Assembly: GCA_902766745.1 (NCBI GenBank)
Contig: CACXES010000025.1
Span: 1-45,165 of the forward strand
Length of the DNA: 45,165 nucleotides
Direction: 5' to 3'
DNA from: an uncultured Ruminococcus sp.
GTDB taxonomy: Bacteria; Bacillota; Clostridia; Monoglobales; Monoglobaceae
In this document: positions 16,724 through 24,670 of the stretch, piece by piece
How the letters are laid out: every line of letters begins with the position of its first letter
Numbering within the stretch: the first letter of the stretch is position 1
The notes under the pieces: model-generated
The model's input: only the letters and a program-made list of their open reading frames with translations
Databases searched by the model: none
What the model was told of the DNA's origin: nothing
Translations under genes and position numbers: made by a program

Positions 16724-17815
16724 ATGTTAATTTCGCAAAAAAGTAAGGAAATAATTGATAGCTGCCGCTTCTGCTGGATGTGCCGTCACATCTGCCCCAT
16801 CGGCAATGCAACGGGACAGGAGAGAAACAATGCGAGGGCGAGAATGCTTGCTCTGTCGCTTGTTGAAAGAGAGGCGGAGCCTCTCTCCGGTGTTGCGGAC
16901 AATATTTATGAGTGCGCAATGTGTGAGGCGTGCACAAAGGAATGTGTTACCGGCTGGGACCCCGTTAAGGTTGTGGGCGAGGTTAAGCTTGAGCTGGCTT
17001 TAAACGGCGAGACACCGGAATATGTAAATACAATGCTCGATAATATAGAAAAGAGCGGAAATGTATACGGTAAGACAGCTATATGTGATGCACTAAAGGC
17101 TGCGGCAGAGAAGCACAGCGCAAAGACGGATACACTGTTCGTTATCGGTAAGACTGCAATGTACAACAGCTGCACAAATGCAAAGCGTGCGATTGAGCTT
17201 CTGGAGGCGGCAGGCGTTGAGTTCACCGTGCTTGCGGACGAACCCGATACAGGCTATGAAATGTCATTCCTCGTAGGCGCAGCACAGGAGACAAAGGATG
17301 TTATGTCAAAGGCAGCCGAAGTCTTCTCGCAGTACAAGACGGTTGTGGCTTACGACCCGGCGGATGCTAAGGTTATGCTCCGCGAATATAAGGAATGGGA
17401 TGTTGGCATGACGGCGCAGGCAAAGACATTTACGGCGTATGTTGCCGAGCTTATCAAGGACGGAAAGCTCAATGTTAAAAAGGGAGCGAAAAAGTACACT
17501 GCACAGGATTCGCACTGGCTTGCACGTTCGCTTGAGGAAACTGAGCCGATCAGAGAGATTCTCTCTGCCTGCGGCGAGGTGTCCGAAATGCTTTTGAACA
17601 GACGTGACACCATGCTTGCCGGAAATCTTATTATGAACGAGTATATGCCGGACGTTATGAAGCGTGTCGCTGAGGACAGATGGATCAATGCGAAAAATAT
17701 GGATACTGAGATCCTTGTTACCGAGAGTCCCGATGAGTATGAGCTCTTGTCTGCGACAAAACCCGAGGGAATCGAGCTTATGACAGTTGAGGAGGTTGTA
17801 CTTCAATGCTTGTAG
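16724..17815 (+). CDS. 4Fe-4S dicluster protein, GlpC/GlcF-like, with degenerate CCG domains
   Basis: A 363-residue protein likely to be the electron-transfer partner of the FAD dehydrogenase 13 bases upstream. The N-terminus has two ferredoxin-type motifs: CRFCWMCRHICP (Cys14, 17, 20, 24) and CAMCEACTKEC (Cys64, 67, 70, 74). The rest follows the layout of GlcF/HdrB CCG domains, but the cluster-binding cysteines are missing. By eye, the first motif reads EPDTGYE (about 173-179) where CCG is expected. The usual HDPC-like site is QDSHWLARS (261-269) and the second CCG site is RRDTMLAGN (293-301). It therefore probably carries only the two N-terminal cubanes. AAGGAGG precedes the ATG at seven bases. 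Its end overlaps the aldolase start by 10 bases. Confidence 0.85.
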   Translation: MLISQKSKEIIDSCRFCWMCRHICPIGNATGQERNNARARMLALSLVEREAEPLSGVADNIYECAMCEACTKECVTGWDPVKVVGEVKLELALNGETPEYVNTMLDNIEKSGNVYGKTAICDALKAAAEKHSAKTDTLFVIGKTAMYNSCTNAKRAIELLEAAGVEFTVLADEPDTGYEMSFLVGAAQETKDVMSKAAEVFSQYKTVVAYDPADAKVMLREYKEWDVGMTAQAKTFTAYVAELIKDGKLNVKKGAKKYTAQDSHWLARSLEETEPIREILSACGEVSEMLLNRRDTMLAGNLIMNEYMPDVMKRVAEDRWINAKNMDTEILVTESPDEYELLSATKPEGIELMTVEEVVLQCL

Positions 17816-18633
17816 GATTAAAGGAAATACTTGATATGGCTGAGGCGGGCGGCTTTGCCGTCCCTGCCTTCAACGTTTACAATATGGAAACGGTAATGGG
17901 TATTGTTGAAGCTGCAGAGGAGGCAAAGGCTCCGGTTATTATCCAGAGCTACAGCAGACTGTTCACCAATAAAGAGGGGTACTATGTATCGCCTATCGTG
18001 CTTGCTGCGGCAAAGGCGGCATCCGTTCCGATTTGCTTCCACTTGGATCACGGCGCAGGAAAGGCGGAGGCAACCAAGGCTTTGCGTTGGGGCGCAACCG
18101 GCATAATGATTGACAAGTCGGCGTGCGAGCTTGACGAAAATATCGCATACACCAAGGACATAGTTGAAATGTGCGGTGCGGTAGGCGTTGCCGTTGAGGG
18201 TGAAATCGGCCATGTTGGCTCGGTAAACGACGAAAGCATGGGCGAATTTACAACCGTTGATGAGGCAAAGACCTATGTTGACGCAACAGGCGTGGCCGCT
18301 TTGGCGATTCTTGTCGGAACAGCTCACGGCAGATATAAAAAGAAGCCTAACCTTGATATACAGAGGATTGCCGATATTCACAGTGCTGTTTCGGCGCATC
18401 TTGTTCTCCACGGCGGAAGCGGAGTGCCCGACGACCAGATTCAGGCGGCGGTTAAGGCCGGTATCAGGAAGATTAACTTCGGCACGGACGTATGCTATTC
18501 CTTCTTGGATAAGGTTTTTGAAACATCGAGAGATTTGATTGCCATTGACCTGTTCATGAAGGACGCAATCGAAAATGTTAAAAAATTCGGTCTGGAAAAA
18601 ATCAGACTTTTGGGAGCTGAAAACAAGGCATGA
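17806..18633 (+). CDS. Class II (metal-dependent) aldolase, fructose-bisphosphate/ketose-bisphosphate family
   Basis: A 275-residue zinc aldolase of the FbaA/GatY/KbaY/IolJ family, which cleaves a ketose phosphate to dihydroxyacetone phosphate (or, for IolJ, a C3 acid) and an aldehyde. Key residues are visible: CFHLDHG with catalytic Asp81 and metal ligand His82, VEGEIGHVG (Glu131-Glu133 region), GTAHGRYK (His174) and LHGGSG (His202). The start MLVGLKEILDMAEAGGFAVPAF is canonical. The neighbouring PfkB and IolB-type genes resemble the lower inositol pathway (IolJ-IolC-IolB). I cannot tell from sequence whether the substrate is a 6-phospho-deoxygluconate, tagatose/fructose bisphosphate or another sugar phosphate. 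It is linked to its neighbours by a 10-base and a 4-base overlap. Confidence 0.9.
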   Translation: MLVGLKEILDMAEAGGFAVPAFNVYNMETVMGIVEAAEEAKAPVIIQSYSRLFTNKEGYYVSPIVLAAAKAASVPICFHLDHGAGKAEATKALRWGATGIMIDKSACELDENIAYTKDIVEMCGAVGVAVEGEIGHVGSVNDESMGEFTTVDEAKTYVDATGVAALAILVGTAHGRYKKKPNLDIQRIADIHSAVSAHLVLHGGSGVPDDQIQAAVKAGIRKINFGTDVCYSFLDKVFETSRDLIAIDLFMKDAIENVKKFGLEKIRLLGAENKA

Positions 18634-19598
18634 AAACAAGTGCAGGGAAATCAGACCCGGCGGCTTTGCCGGAAATAGTGGGTATCGGCGCAAATGTGCA
18701 TGATACGTTGGTTACTGTGCCGCACTATCCCACGGAGGACACAAAGCTCCGCGCCGACAACGTTGTTGAGTGCGGCGGCGGTCCCTGTGGAACGGGACTT
18801 GTTGCAGCGGCTAAGCTCGGCGCACAATGTGCATACATCGGCGTTTTGTCCGATGACAGCAGCGGCAGATTTTTGATTGAGGATATGCGCAGATTCAATG
18901 TGTCGGATGCGCTTGTCGATGTCAAGAGCGGATATTCGGCGTTTTCATCTTATATATGGCTGAGCGGCGAGACGGCGTCGAGAACCTGCGTGTTCAACAA
19001 GGGAAATTTACCGCCCCTTGAGCTGTCCGAGGAACAGATGGCGGCTGTCAAATCCGCAAAGCTTCTGATGATTGACGGAAACGAGCTGGAGGCGGCGATT
19101 GAAGCGGCCAAGGCGGCGAACGAGTCGGGAACCTTGGTTTTATATGACGCAGGCGGCTTGTATGACGGAGTAGACAGGCTTTTGCCCTATGCGGATATAT
19201 TGATTCCATCTGAGGAATTTGCAAAGGGTCACACGGGTGAGGCTTCCGCAGAGTCGGCGGCGCGTGCGCTTTATGAAAAATATAAGCCGAAAATGGTCGC
19301 AGTCACTTGCGGAAGTGACGGAGGTGTGTTATACTGTGGAGGTGAGCCGATTGTTCATTACCCTGCCTTTAAGGTTGAGGCGGTGGATTCAAACGGTGCC
19401 GGAGATGTGTTTCACGGGGCTTTTGCCTTTGCGCTGACCCACGGTATGACATACGAAAAGGCGTGTATTTTCTCGAGTGCGGTATCGGCATTAAAATGTA
19501 CCCACATAGGTGCGAGAGACGGTGTTCCGCAGCTCGATGAGGTAATAGAATTTTTAAAGGAGCGTGGATATGATGAATTTGAAAAAAACATGGAATAA
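18630..19598 (+). CDS. PfkB-family sugar kinase
   Basis: A 322-residue ribokinase-fold kinase. The N-terminal GGGP motif (VVECGGGPCG, about 45-54) and the C-terminal signature DSNGAGDVFHG (Asp253 to the catalytic base Asp259) are intact. The arrangement PTEDTK...GGGP...LGAQCAYIG, and the end HIGARDGVPQ, remind me of the ketohexokinase/sulfofructose kinase (YihV-like) branch more than of IolC, but this is from memory. It would phosphorylate a ketose or deoxy-keto-sugar to feed the aldolase directly upstream; the stop and start overlap as ATGA. Its 3' end overlaps the IolB-type gene by 29 bases, an unusually long overlap that suggests tight coupling. Confidence 0.88.
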   Translation: MKTSAGKSDPAALPEIVGIGANVHDTLVTVPHYPTEDTKLRADNVVECGGGPCGTGLVAAAKLGAQCAYIGVLSDDSSGRFLIEDMRRFNVSDALVDVKSGYSAFSSYIWLSGETASRTCVFNKGNLPPLELSEEQMAAVKSAKLLMIDGNELEAAIEAAKAANESGTLVLYDAGGLYDGVDRLLPYADILIPSEEFAKGHTGEASAESAARALYEKYKPKMVAVTCGSDGGVLYCGGEPIVHYPAFKVEAVDSNGAGDVFHGAFAFALTHGMTYEKACIFSSAVSALKCTHIGARDGVPQLDEVIEFLKERGYDEFEKNME

Positions 19599-20361
19599 GA
19601 AATTCGGCAAGTCTGAGATAATCACCAAGGACAACAGCAGCTGTAAAAAGGTTGAGATGGATATGCTGCGTCTTGCCGACGGCGACAAAAAGTCTTACAG
19701 AGAAAGCGGAAAGGAATACGCACTGGTAATCCTCGGAGGTAAGTGCAATGTTTCCGGCGATGGCTTTGAATTCAAGGACGCAGGCCGCAGAAAGGACGTT
19801 TTTGACGGTGCGGCAACCTGTATTTACATTCCGGCAAACACCCCGTTCACGGTGGAGGCTGTCGGAGAGGTTTCGATCGCTGTATGTAAGTCGCCGTCGG
19901 ATAAGGCATTTAAGCCTGCAATCATTAACCCGGAGGATGTGGTTATAAAGAATCTGGGTAAGCCCGGCTGGGAGAGAGAGGCTCACTTTATTCTTGATGA
20001 GAGAGTTGACTCAAATATGCTCTATATAGGCGAGGCGTTCGTTAAGGGTGGCCAGTGGGCAAGCTATCCGCCCCACAAGCACGATGATGACAACATGCCG
20101 ACAGAGGCTGAGACAGAGGAAATTTACTACTATGAATTCAAGAAGCCTCAGGGCTTTGGTATTCAGAGAGTGTACACCATGGAGGGCGATATAGACGAGG
20201 TTTACACCGTTAAGTCGGGAGACTTTGTTGAAATCCCGAGAGGTTATCACCCATTCCACACTGCGCCCGGATATGATAACTATTATCTGTGGATAATGGC
20301 GGGTGAGGACAGAGGCTTCTATATGACGACCGATGAAGAGCATAAGTGGCTCAATAACTAA
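19570..20361 (+). CDS. iolB: 5-deoxy-glucuronate isomerase-like protein (IolB family)
   Basis: A 263-residue bicupin of the KduI/IolB family (PF04962). IolB converts 5-deoxy-D-glucuronate to 5-dehydro-2-deoxy-D-gluconate in myo-inositol catabolism. The second cupin has the metal site: YPPHKHDDDN with two histidines, EEIYYYEF with the glutamate, then RVYTMEGDIDE and RGYHPFHTAPG with another histidine. Length and motif order fit true IolB. However, no iolD, iolE, iolG or iolA is in this cluster, so a full inositol pathway is not shown and the enzyme may act on another deoxy-uronate or aldose. The start at 19570 (ATGATG) has AAAGGAG seven bases upstream, inside the PfkB gene. Confidence 0.85.
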   Translation: MMNLKKTWNKKFGKSEIITKDNSSCKKVEMDMLRLADGDKKSYRESGKEYALVILGGKCNVSGDGFEFKDAGRRKDVFDGAATCIYIPANTPFTVEAVGEVSIAVCKSPSDKAFKPAIINPEDVVIKNLGKPGWEREAHFILDERVDSNMLYIGEAFVKGGQWASYPPHKHDDDNMPTEAETEEIYYYEFKKPQGFGIQRVYTMEGDIDEVYTVKSGDFVEIPRGYHPFHTAPGYDNYYLWIMAGEDRGFYMTTDEEHKWLNN

Positions 20362-20455
20362 AACCGCTGTGCGGGCAGGCTTATGCCTGTCCGCAATTTT
20401 TGGTTATATCGGCAATGCTGTGCTTGAAAAATATAATTTAAACGGAGAGACGGAT

Positions 20456-21082
20456 ATGAAATATTATACAACTTCAGACAAAGAATTTACGGAATACGGA
20501 CGTGTTATTGATATAGATGCGTCTGAAATAATTAAGGCGGCAGGAACAATCGAAATGCCGTCCGAGGGCTCATGTTATGAGGCGTCAACGGCAAAGCTTG
20601 AGGCATTGGACATTTCCGAATACTTTAAATGTGAAGTATTCGGTGAGCTTCCGATTCAGGTTGGCTATTGCTGGGGTCATTCAACAAAGCTAAACGCTCT
20701 TGAGTGGCACAAAAATTCCGAGGTAAACGTTGCGGTGACCGATTTGGTGCTTTTCCTCGGCAGACTGCCGGAAATGGAGGGCGATAACCGCTATAATTCG
20801 GAGAATATAAAGGCGTTTTACATAAAAGCCGGTGAGGTTATAGAGGTATATGCAACCACGCTGCACTTCTGCCCCTGCGAGGTGTCGGAGGAGGGCTTCG
20901 GCTGCGTCGTGGTTCTGCCGGAGGGGACGAATGTTCCGCTTGACGGCGAGCCGCAGGATAAGCTTCTTTTCAGAAAGAACAAATGGCTCATCGCCCACGA
21001 GGATAATGAGGCGTTAAAGGCAAGAGGTGTTGCGGCCGGCATATACGGTGAGAATTTAGATGTAGGAGATGTGTTGAATTGA
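20456..21082 (+). CDS. DUF4867 family protein (cupin-like, probable sugar enzyme)
   Basis: A 208-residue protein that I recognise as DUF4867 (PF16161-type). Typical parts are the start YTTSDKEFTEYGRVI, GELPIQVGYCWGHSTKLNALEWHK with candidate metal-binding histidines, EVNVAVTDLVLFLG, YATTLHFCPCEV and the C-terminal NKWLIAH. The family is predicted to be cupin-like and occurs in carbohydrate clusters of gut Firmicutes. I recall proposals that some members are aldose-ketose isomerases but cannot verify that here. ATG at 20456 follows GGAG at eight bases; the 94-base gap after iolB is the only long one in this part of the module. The stop overlaps the TTG start of the next kinase. Confidence 0.75.
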   Translation: MKYYTTSDKEFTEYGRVIDIDASEIIKAAGTIEMPSEGSCYEASTAKLEALDISEYFKCEVFGELPIQVGYCWGHSTKLNALEWHKNSEVNVAVTDLVLFLGRLPEMEGDNRYNSENIKAFYIKAGEVIEVYATTLHFCPCEVSEEGFGCVVVLPEGTNVPLDGEPQDKLLFRKNKWLIAHEDNEALKARGVAAGIYGENLDVGDVLN

Positions 21083-22548
21083 AGTATTTACTCGGTATAG
21101 ACTTCGGCGGCGGCGCATCCAAGGCAACGCTGCTGTCGGAAACGGGAAAAATTGAGGCGACAAACACGGTGGAATATCCCACACTTTATCCAAACCCCGG
21201 TATGGCGGAGCAGAACCCCATTGACTGGTACAATGCGACCCGCGAAAATATTCGTGCGGTGTTGGAGAAAAGCGGAGTTTCACCCTCGGATATTATCTGT
21301 GTGTCTCTTGATGCGGCAACTCATACCGCAGTGGTTATGGATAAGGACTTCAATGTTCTGCGCCCGTCAATCTACTGGACGGATACTCGCTCTACCGCAG
21401 AGGTTGATTACCTTAAGCGGAATTATGCGGAGGTTATCGACAGACAGGTTCTCCACAAGCCGGATACCATATGGACGCTGCCGCAGCTTATGTGGATAAA
21501 GAACAACGAGCCGGAGGTGTTCTCCAAGATAGACAGGGTGGTATTTGCAAAGGACTATGTCAGACATCTTCTGACCGGAGACTATGTGACGGACTTTATT
21601 GAGGCAGAGGGAAGCATGATGTTCGACTATAACACTCTGTCCTGGTCGGAGGAGCTGTGCGGAGTTTTGGGCATTGATACAGGAATGCTGCCTGAAATAG
21701 TAAAGCCGACGGATAAGGTCGGCGGGATATCTGCGACAGCTGCCGCAGATACGGGGCTTTGCGAAGGCACGCCCGTAATTTGCGGAACGACAGATACTGT
21801 CATGGAGGTGTTCGCCGCAGGCGGAGTTTTGAAGGGCAGAATGACCGTGAAGCTTGCTACGGCCGGAAGAATCTGCGTGGTCACCGATAAGCCGTATCCG
21901 AACAGGCATTTGATAAATTATTCACATGTGGTGGACGGACTTTGGTACCCGGGAACAGCGACAAAATCCTGTGCCGCATCATACCGCTGGTATCGTGACA
22001 CCTTCGGCGGTGATTATCGTGAGCTTGACGGCGGCGCAGAGAATGTTCCGGTAGGTGCGGAGGGGCTTATGTTCCATCCGTATCTGAACGGTGAGCTTAC
22101 GCCTTACGCCGATCCGAAGCTTTGCGGAAGCTTTGTGGGAATCCGTGCCGGGCATACCAAGGCGCACTTCACACGTGCGGTTTTAGAGGGGGTTTCAATG
22201 TCGCTTCTGGACTGCAAGACGGCACTCGACGGAATAGGAATAAGCTATGAGGACAGCGCAACGATTATCGGCGGCGGCGGTCAGAGTCCTCTGTGGCGGC
22301 AGATCACGGCTGATGTGTTAAATGTAAAGCTGGTAGTCAGAAAATACAGTGATTCCTCATTTGGAAGCAGTATGCTTGCCGGGATTGCGGCAGGGGTGTT
22401 TACGGATGCTGAACAGGCGCTTTCCGTTTGCAACGAGACGGTTGCCACCACGCTTCCGAACAGCGAAAATCACGCAAGATATGCCGAGATATTTAAAACC
22501 TACAAGCAGGTGCATGATGCGCTTGCGCCGATTTACCAAGGCAGATAG
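21079..22548 (+). CDS. FGGY-family carbohydrate kinase (xylulokinase-like)
   Basis: A 489-residue sugar kinase with two actin-like ATPase domains. The start codon is TTG at 21079, overlapping the upstream TGA; no in-frame ATG/GTG would keep the essential N-terminal GIDFGGGASK loop. That loop normally reads DxGTxxxK; here glycine replaces the usual Thr. The catalytic aspartate is probably in CGTTDTVMEVF (about residue 240) and the C-terminal GGGGQSPLW and DSSFGSS segments are FGGY hallmarks. Overall it is closest to xylulokinase-type members, but substrate (xylulose, ribulose, other ketose, glycerol-like) is not predictable. GGAG lies about 11 bases before the TTG, and translation is probably coupled to the DUF4867 gene. 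Confidence 0.88.
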   Translation: MKYLLGIDFGGGASKATLLSETGKIEATNTVEYPTLYPNPGMAEQNPIDWYNATRENIRAVLEKSGVSPSDIICVSLDAATHTAVVMDKDFNVLRPSIYWTDTRSTAEVDYLKRNYAEVIDRQVLHKPDTIWTLPQLMWIKNNEPEVFSKIDRVVFAKDYVRHLLTGDYVTDFIEAEGSMMFDYNTLSWSEELCGVLGIDTGMLPEIVKPTDKVGGISATAAADTGLCEGTPVICGTTDTVMEVFAAGGVLKGRMTVKLATAGRICVVTDKPYPNRHLINYSHVVDGLWYPGTATKSCAASYRWYRDTFGGDYRELDGGAENVPVGAEGLMFHPYLNGELTPYADPKLCGSFVGIRAGHTKAHFTRAVLEGVSMSLLDCKTALDGIGISYEDSATIIGGGGQSPLWRQITADVLNVKLVVRKYSDSSFGSSMLAGIAAGVFTDAEQALSVCNETVATTLPNSENHARYAEIFKTYKQVHDALAPIYQGR

Positions 22549-22571
22549 GCTTACATAAAAGGGGAGAATAT

Positions 22572-23927
22572 ATGAAAGCGGTTGTATGTGTAAAGATAAT
22601 TGACGGAGAGCTGAACGCTTTTGATGCATGTGCCTTAGAGAGCGCACTGCGAATAACGGAGGATGTGACGGTTGTAAGCATGGGTCCGCCGTCGGCGGAG
22701 AACCGCCTTAAAATGCTGACGAGGCTGGGGGTTCGGGTTATCATGCTCTGCGATTCTGCCTTTGCCGGCTCCGACACCTTGGCGACTTCATATATCTTGT
22801 CGCTGGCGATGAAAAGACTTTGCCCCGACATAATATTCTGCGGAAGACAGACCACTGACGGAGATACCGCCCAGGTCGGACCTTGCCTTGCGACAATGCT
22901 TAAAATGGTGCCGATTTGCAATGTAATGGAAGTGGGAAAACCCGAAAACGGCGAAATAACCTGTATGACAAGGCTCGGAAGTGAGACGCAGGAATTGCCG
23001 ACACTTCTGACGATTGAGCGTATCTGTGAGCTAAGATTTCCCGGGCTGCGTTCAAAAATCGGAGAGGTTGAGGTCTGGACAAATGCGGAGCTGGGCGCTG
23101 ACACCGCACGCTGCGGCTTAAATGGTTCGCCCACAAAGGTTATGCGCGTGTTTGAAAACCAAACCGGCAGCCGAAGATGCAGATTTATTGAAAAGGAAGA
23201 GCTTCTGCCGCTTATAGAGCGGCTTCGAAGCGAGGCACGGAAGAGTGAAATGATAGTTCCGGCAGAACATAAGCTCGGTGAGATATGGGCGGTAGGCGAT
23301 GCCGTGATACCTGCGGCTTGTGCGATAGCGGAAAATGTTGTGAAAATAGATACCTTCGATCCGTATAAAATTTCCGAAATGGCGAGGGAAAAGAAGCCGG
23401 AGGTCATCTTGTGGAATGCGGATCTGACCGGACGACGCTGTGCGCCGATAGCGGCGGCACTTCTGAACACAGGACTTTGTGCGGACTGCACCAAGCTTGA
23501 GACGGACGGAGAGAGGCTGCTCATGTACCGCCCTGCAAGGTCGGGGAATGTTATCGCAAAGATAAAATGCGATTCCCTTCCGCAGATGGCAACGGTCAGA
23601 TGCTCGTCCGATAATTCCGAGATAATTGTGTCGGGCGGCAGAGGCGTTGCGGACAGCCTTGACAGGCTTCGGGATTTTGCCGAAGGCCTCAGTGCGGAGC
23701 TTTGTGCATCGCGCGGGCTTGTGGATATGGGACTTATGGATTATTCGGCGCAGATTGGCTTGACGGGGAAAAATGTTAGCCCGAAGATTTACATTGCAAT
23801 CGGGATTTCGGGTGCGGTGCATCATACCTGTGCAATCGAAAATGCGCAGACGGTGATTGCTATAAACCCCGACAGGCGTGCACGTATTTTTGACTATGCC
23901 GACTATGGAATTGTTGCTGAATTTTAA
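22572..23927 (+). CDS. Fused electron transfer flavoprotein, EtfB-EtfA
   Basis: A 451-residue single chain containing both ETF subunits. Residues about 1-215 are EtfB (start MKAVVCVKII, SMGPPSAENRL, AFAGSDTLATS, GRQTTDGDTAQVGP). Residues about 235-451 are EtfA, ending with the FAD site (SRGLVDMG, QIGLTGKNVSPKIYI, GISGAVHH, AINPDRRARIFDYADYGIV). ETFs are usually two proteins of ~260 and ~330 residues, so this fusion is compact: the EtfA N-terminal domain is short. The EtfB segment looks more like that of bifurcating ETFs, which bind a second FAD. It is the last gene of the module, 23 bases after the kinase, and probably accepts or donates electrons for the GlcD-like dehydrogenase/Fe-S pair. 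GGGGAG precedes the ATG. Confidence 0.92.
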   Translation: MKAVVCVKIIDGELNAFDACALESALRITEDVTVVSMGPPSAENRLKMLTRLGVRVIMLCDSAFAGSDTLATSYILSLAMKRLCPDIIFCGRQTTDGDTAQVGPCLATMLKMVPICNVMEVGKPENGEITCMTRLGSETQELPTLLTIERICELRFPGLRSKIGEVEVWTNAELGADTARCGLNGSPTKVMRVFENQTGSRRCRFIEKEELLPLIERLRSEARKSEMIVPAEHKLGEIWAVGDAVIPAACAIAENVVKIDTFDPYKISEMAREKKPEVILWNADLTGRRCAPIAAALLNTGLCADCTKLETDGERLLMYRPARSGNVIAKIKCDSLPQMATVRCSSDNSEIIVSGGRGVADSLDRLRDFAEGLSAELCASRGLVDMGLMDYSAQIGLTGKNVSPKIYIAIGISGAVHHTCAIENAQTVIAINPDRRARIFDYADYGIVAEF

Positions 23928-23928
23928 C

Positions 23929-23957
23929 TTGACATATGATTTAAACTGATATATAAT
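23929..23957 (+). promoter_or_regulatory. Consensus sigma-A promoter (TTGACA-N17-TATAAT)
   Basis: TTGACA (23929-23934) and TATAAT (23952-23957) with exactly 17 bases between, a full consensus match, starting one base after the EtfBA stop codon and driving the esterase and YdcF genes. Confidence 0.85.
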
Positions 23958-23995
23958 AAGCAGAGCTAAAATTTTACATTGCGAGGTTAGGTGTA

Positions 23996-24670
23996 ATGTA
24001 TATAACTGAGATGCACAGCTATAAAAAGCTAAAGTATATTTTGAGGAAGCCTGCGGATTTCAGAACTGACGAAAAGTATCCGATAATTATATTCCTGCAC
24101 GGTGCGGGCGGCAGAGGCGACGATATAGACAAGATAGCAACAAATCCGTTTTTTGTAGAATCGGAAAGGTTTGATAACAATGCGGTTGTATTTGCGCCGC
24201 AGTGCTATGCCGACAGCTGGTTTGATATATTTGAACAGCTTCAGGAATTTATTGAATATGCAATCAACAGTGAATTTTGTGACAGAGCACGGGTTTATAT
24301 GATAGGTGCAAGCATGGGCGGCTATGCGACGTGGCAGATGGCGATGTCGCATCCGGAGTGGTTTGCTGCGATCGTTCCCGTATGCGGCGGGGGTATGTAC
24401 TGGAATGCCGGAAGGCTGAAAAATGTTGCGGTTTGGGCGTTTCACGGTGATGAGGACCCGGTCGTTTACTGTGAGGAAAGCCGTAAGATGGTTGATGCTG
24501 TCAATAAATGCGGCGGAGACGCACGGCTCACCGTGTGCTGCGGTGTAGGACATAATTCATGGATAAATGCGTATACCTGCGGCGAAATGTATGACTGGCT
24601 TTTATCGAAGCGTGTATACGGAGCTGCACCCGAGGCGGACGGTTTTGATAACTCGAAACAGTATGGATAA
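23996..24670 (+). CDS. Alpha/beta-hydrolase, prolyl-oligopeptidase/phospholipase-carboxylesterase type
   Basis: A 224-residue cytoplasmic alpha/beta-hydrolase with no signal peptide. The oxyanion motif FLHGAGGRGDD (about 33-43), nucleophile GASMGG (Ser106), acid HGDEDPV (Asp154) and GVGHNSW (His186) give a complete triad. This small single-domain form is typical of proteins annotated as dienelactone hydrolase-like or phospholipase/carboxylesterase. The substrate is unknown; a sugar ester or small ester is likely. It has its own strong promoter, so it may be regulated apart from the catabolic module upstream. It overlaps the YdcF gene by eight bases. Confidence 0.85.
   Translation: MYITEMHSYKKLKYILRKPADFRTDEKYPIIIFLHGAGGRGDDIDKIATNPFFVESERFDNNAVVFAPQCYADSWFDIFEQLQEFIEYAINSEFCDRARVYMIGASMGGYATWQMAMSHPEWFAAIVPVCGGGMYWNAGRLKNVAVWAFHGDEDPVVYCEESRKMVDAVNKCGGDARLTVCCGVGHNSWINAYTCGEMYDWLLSKRVYGAAPEADGFDNSKQYG

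Noticed and set aside
13801-23927. Complete myo-inositol operon
   Set aside because: Only IolB-type, PfkB and class II aldolase genes fit; iolG, iolE, iolD and iolA are absent and five other genes have no place in that pathway.
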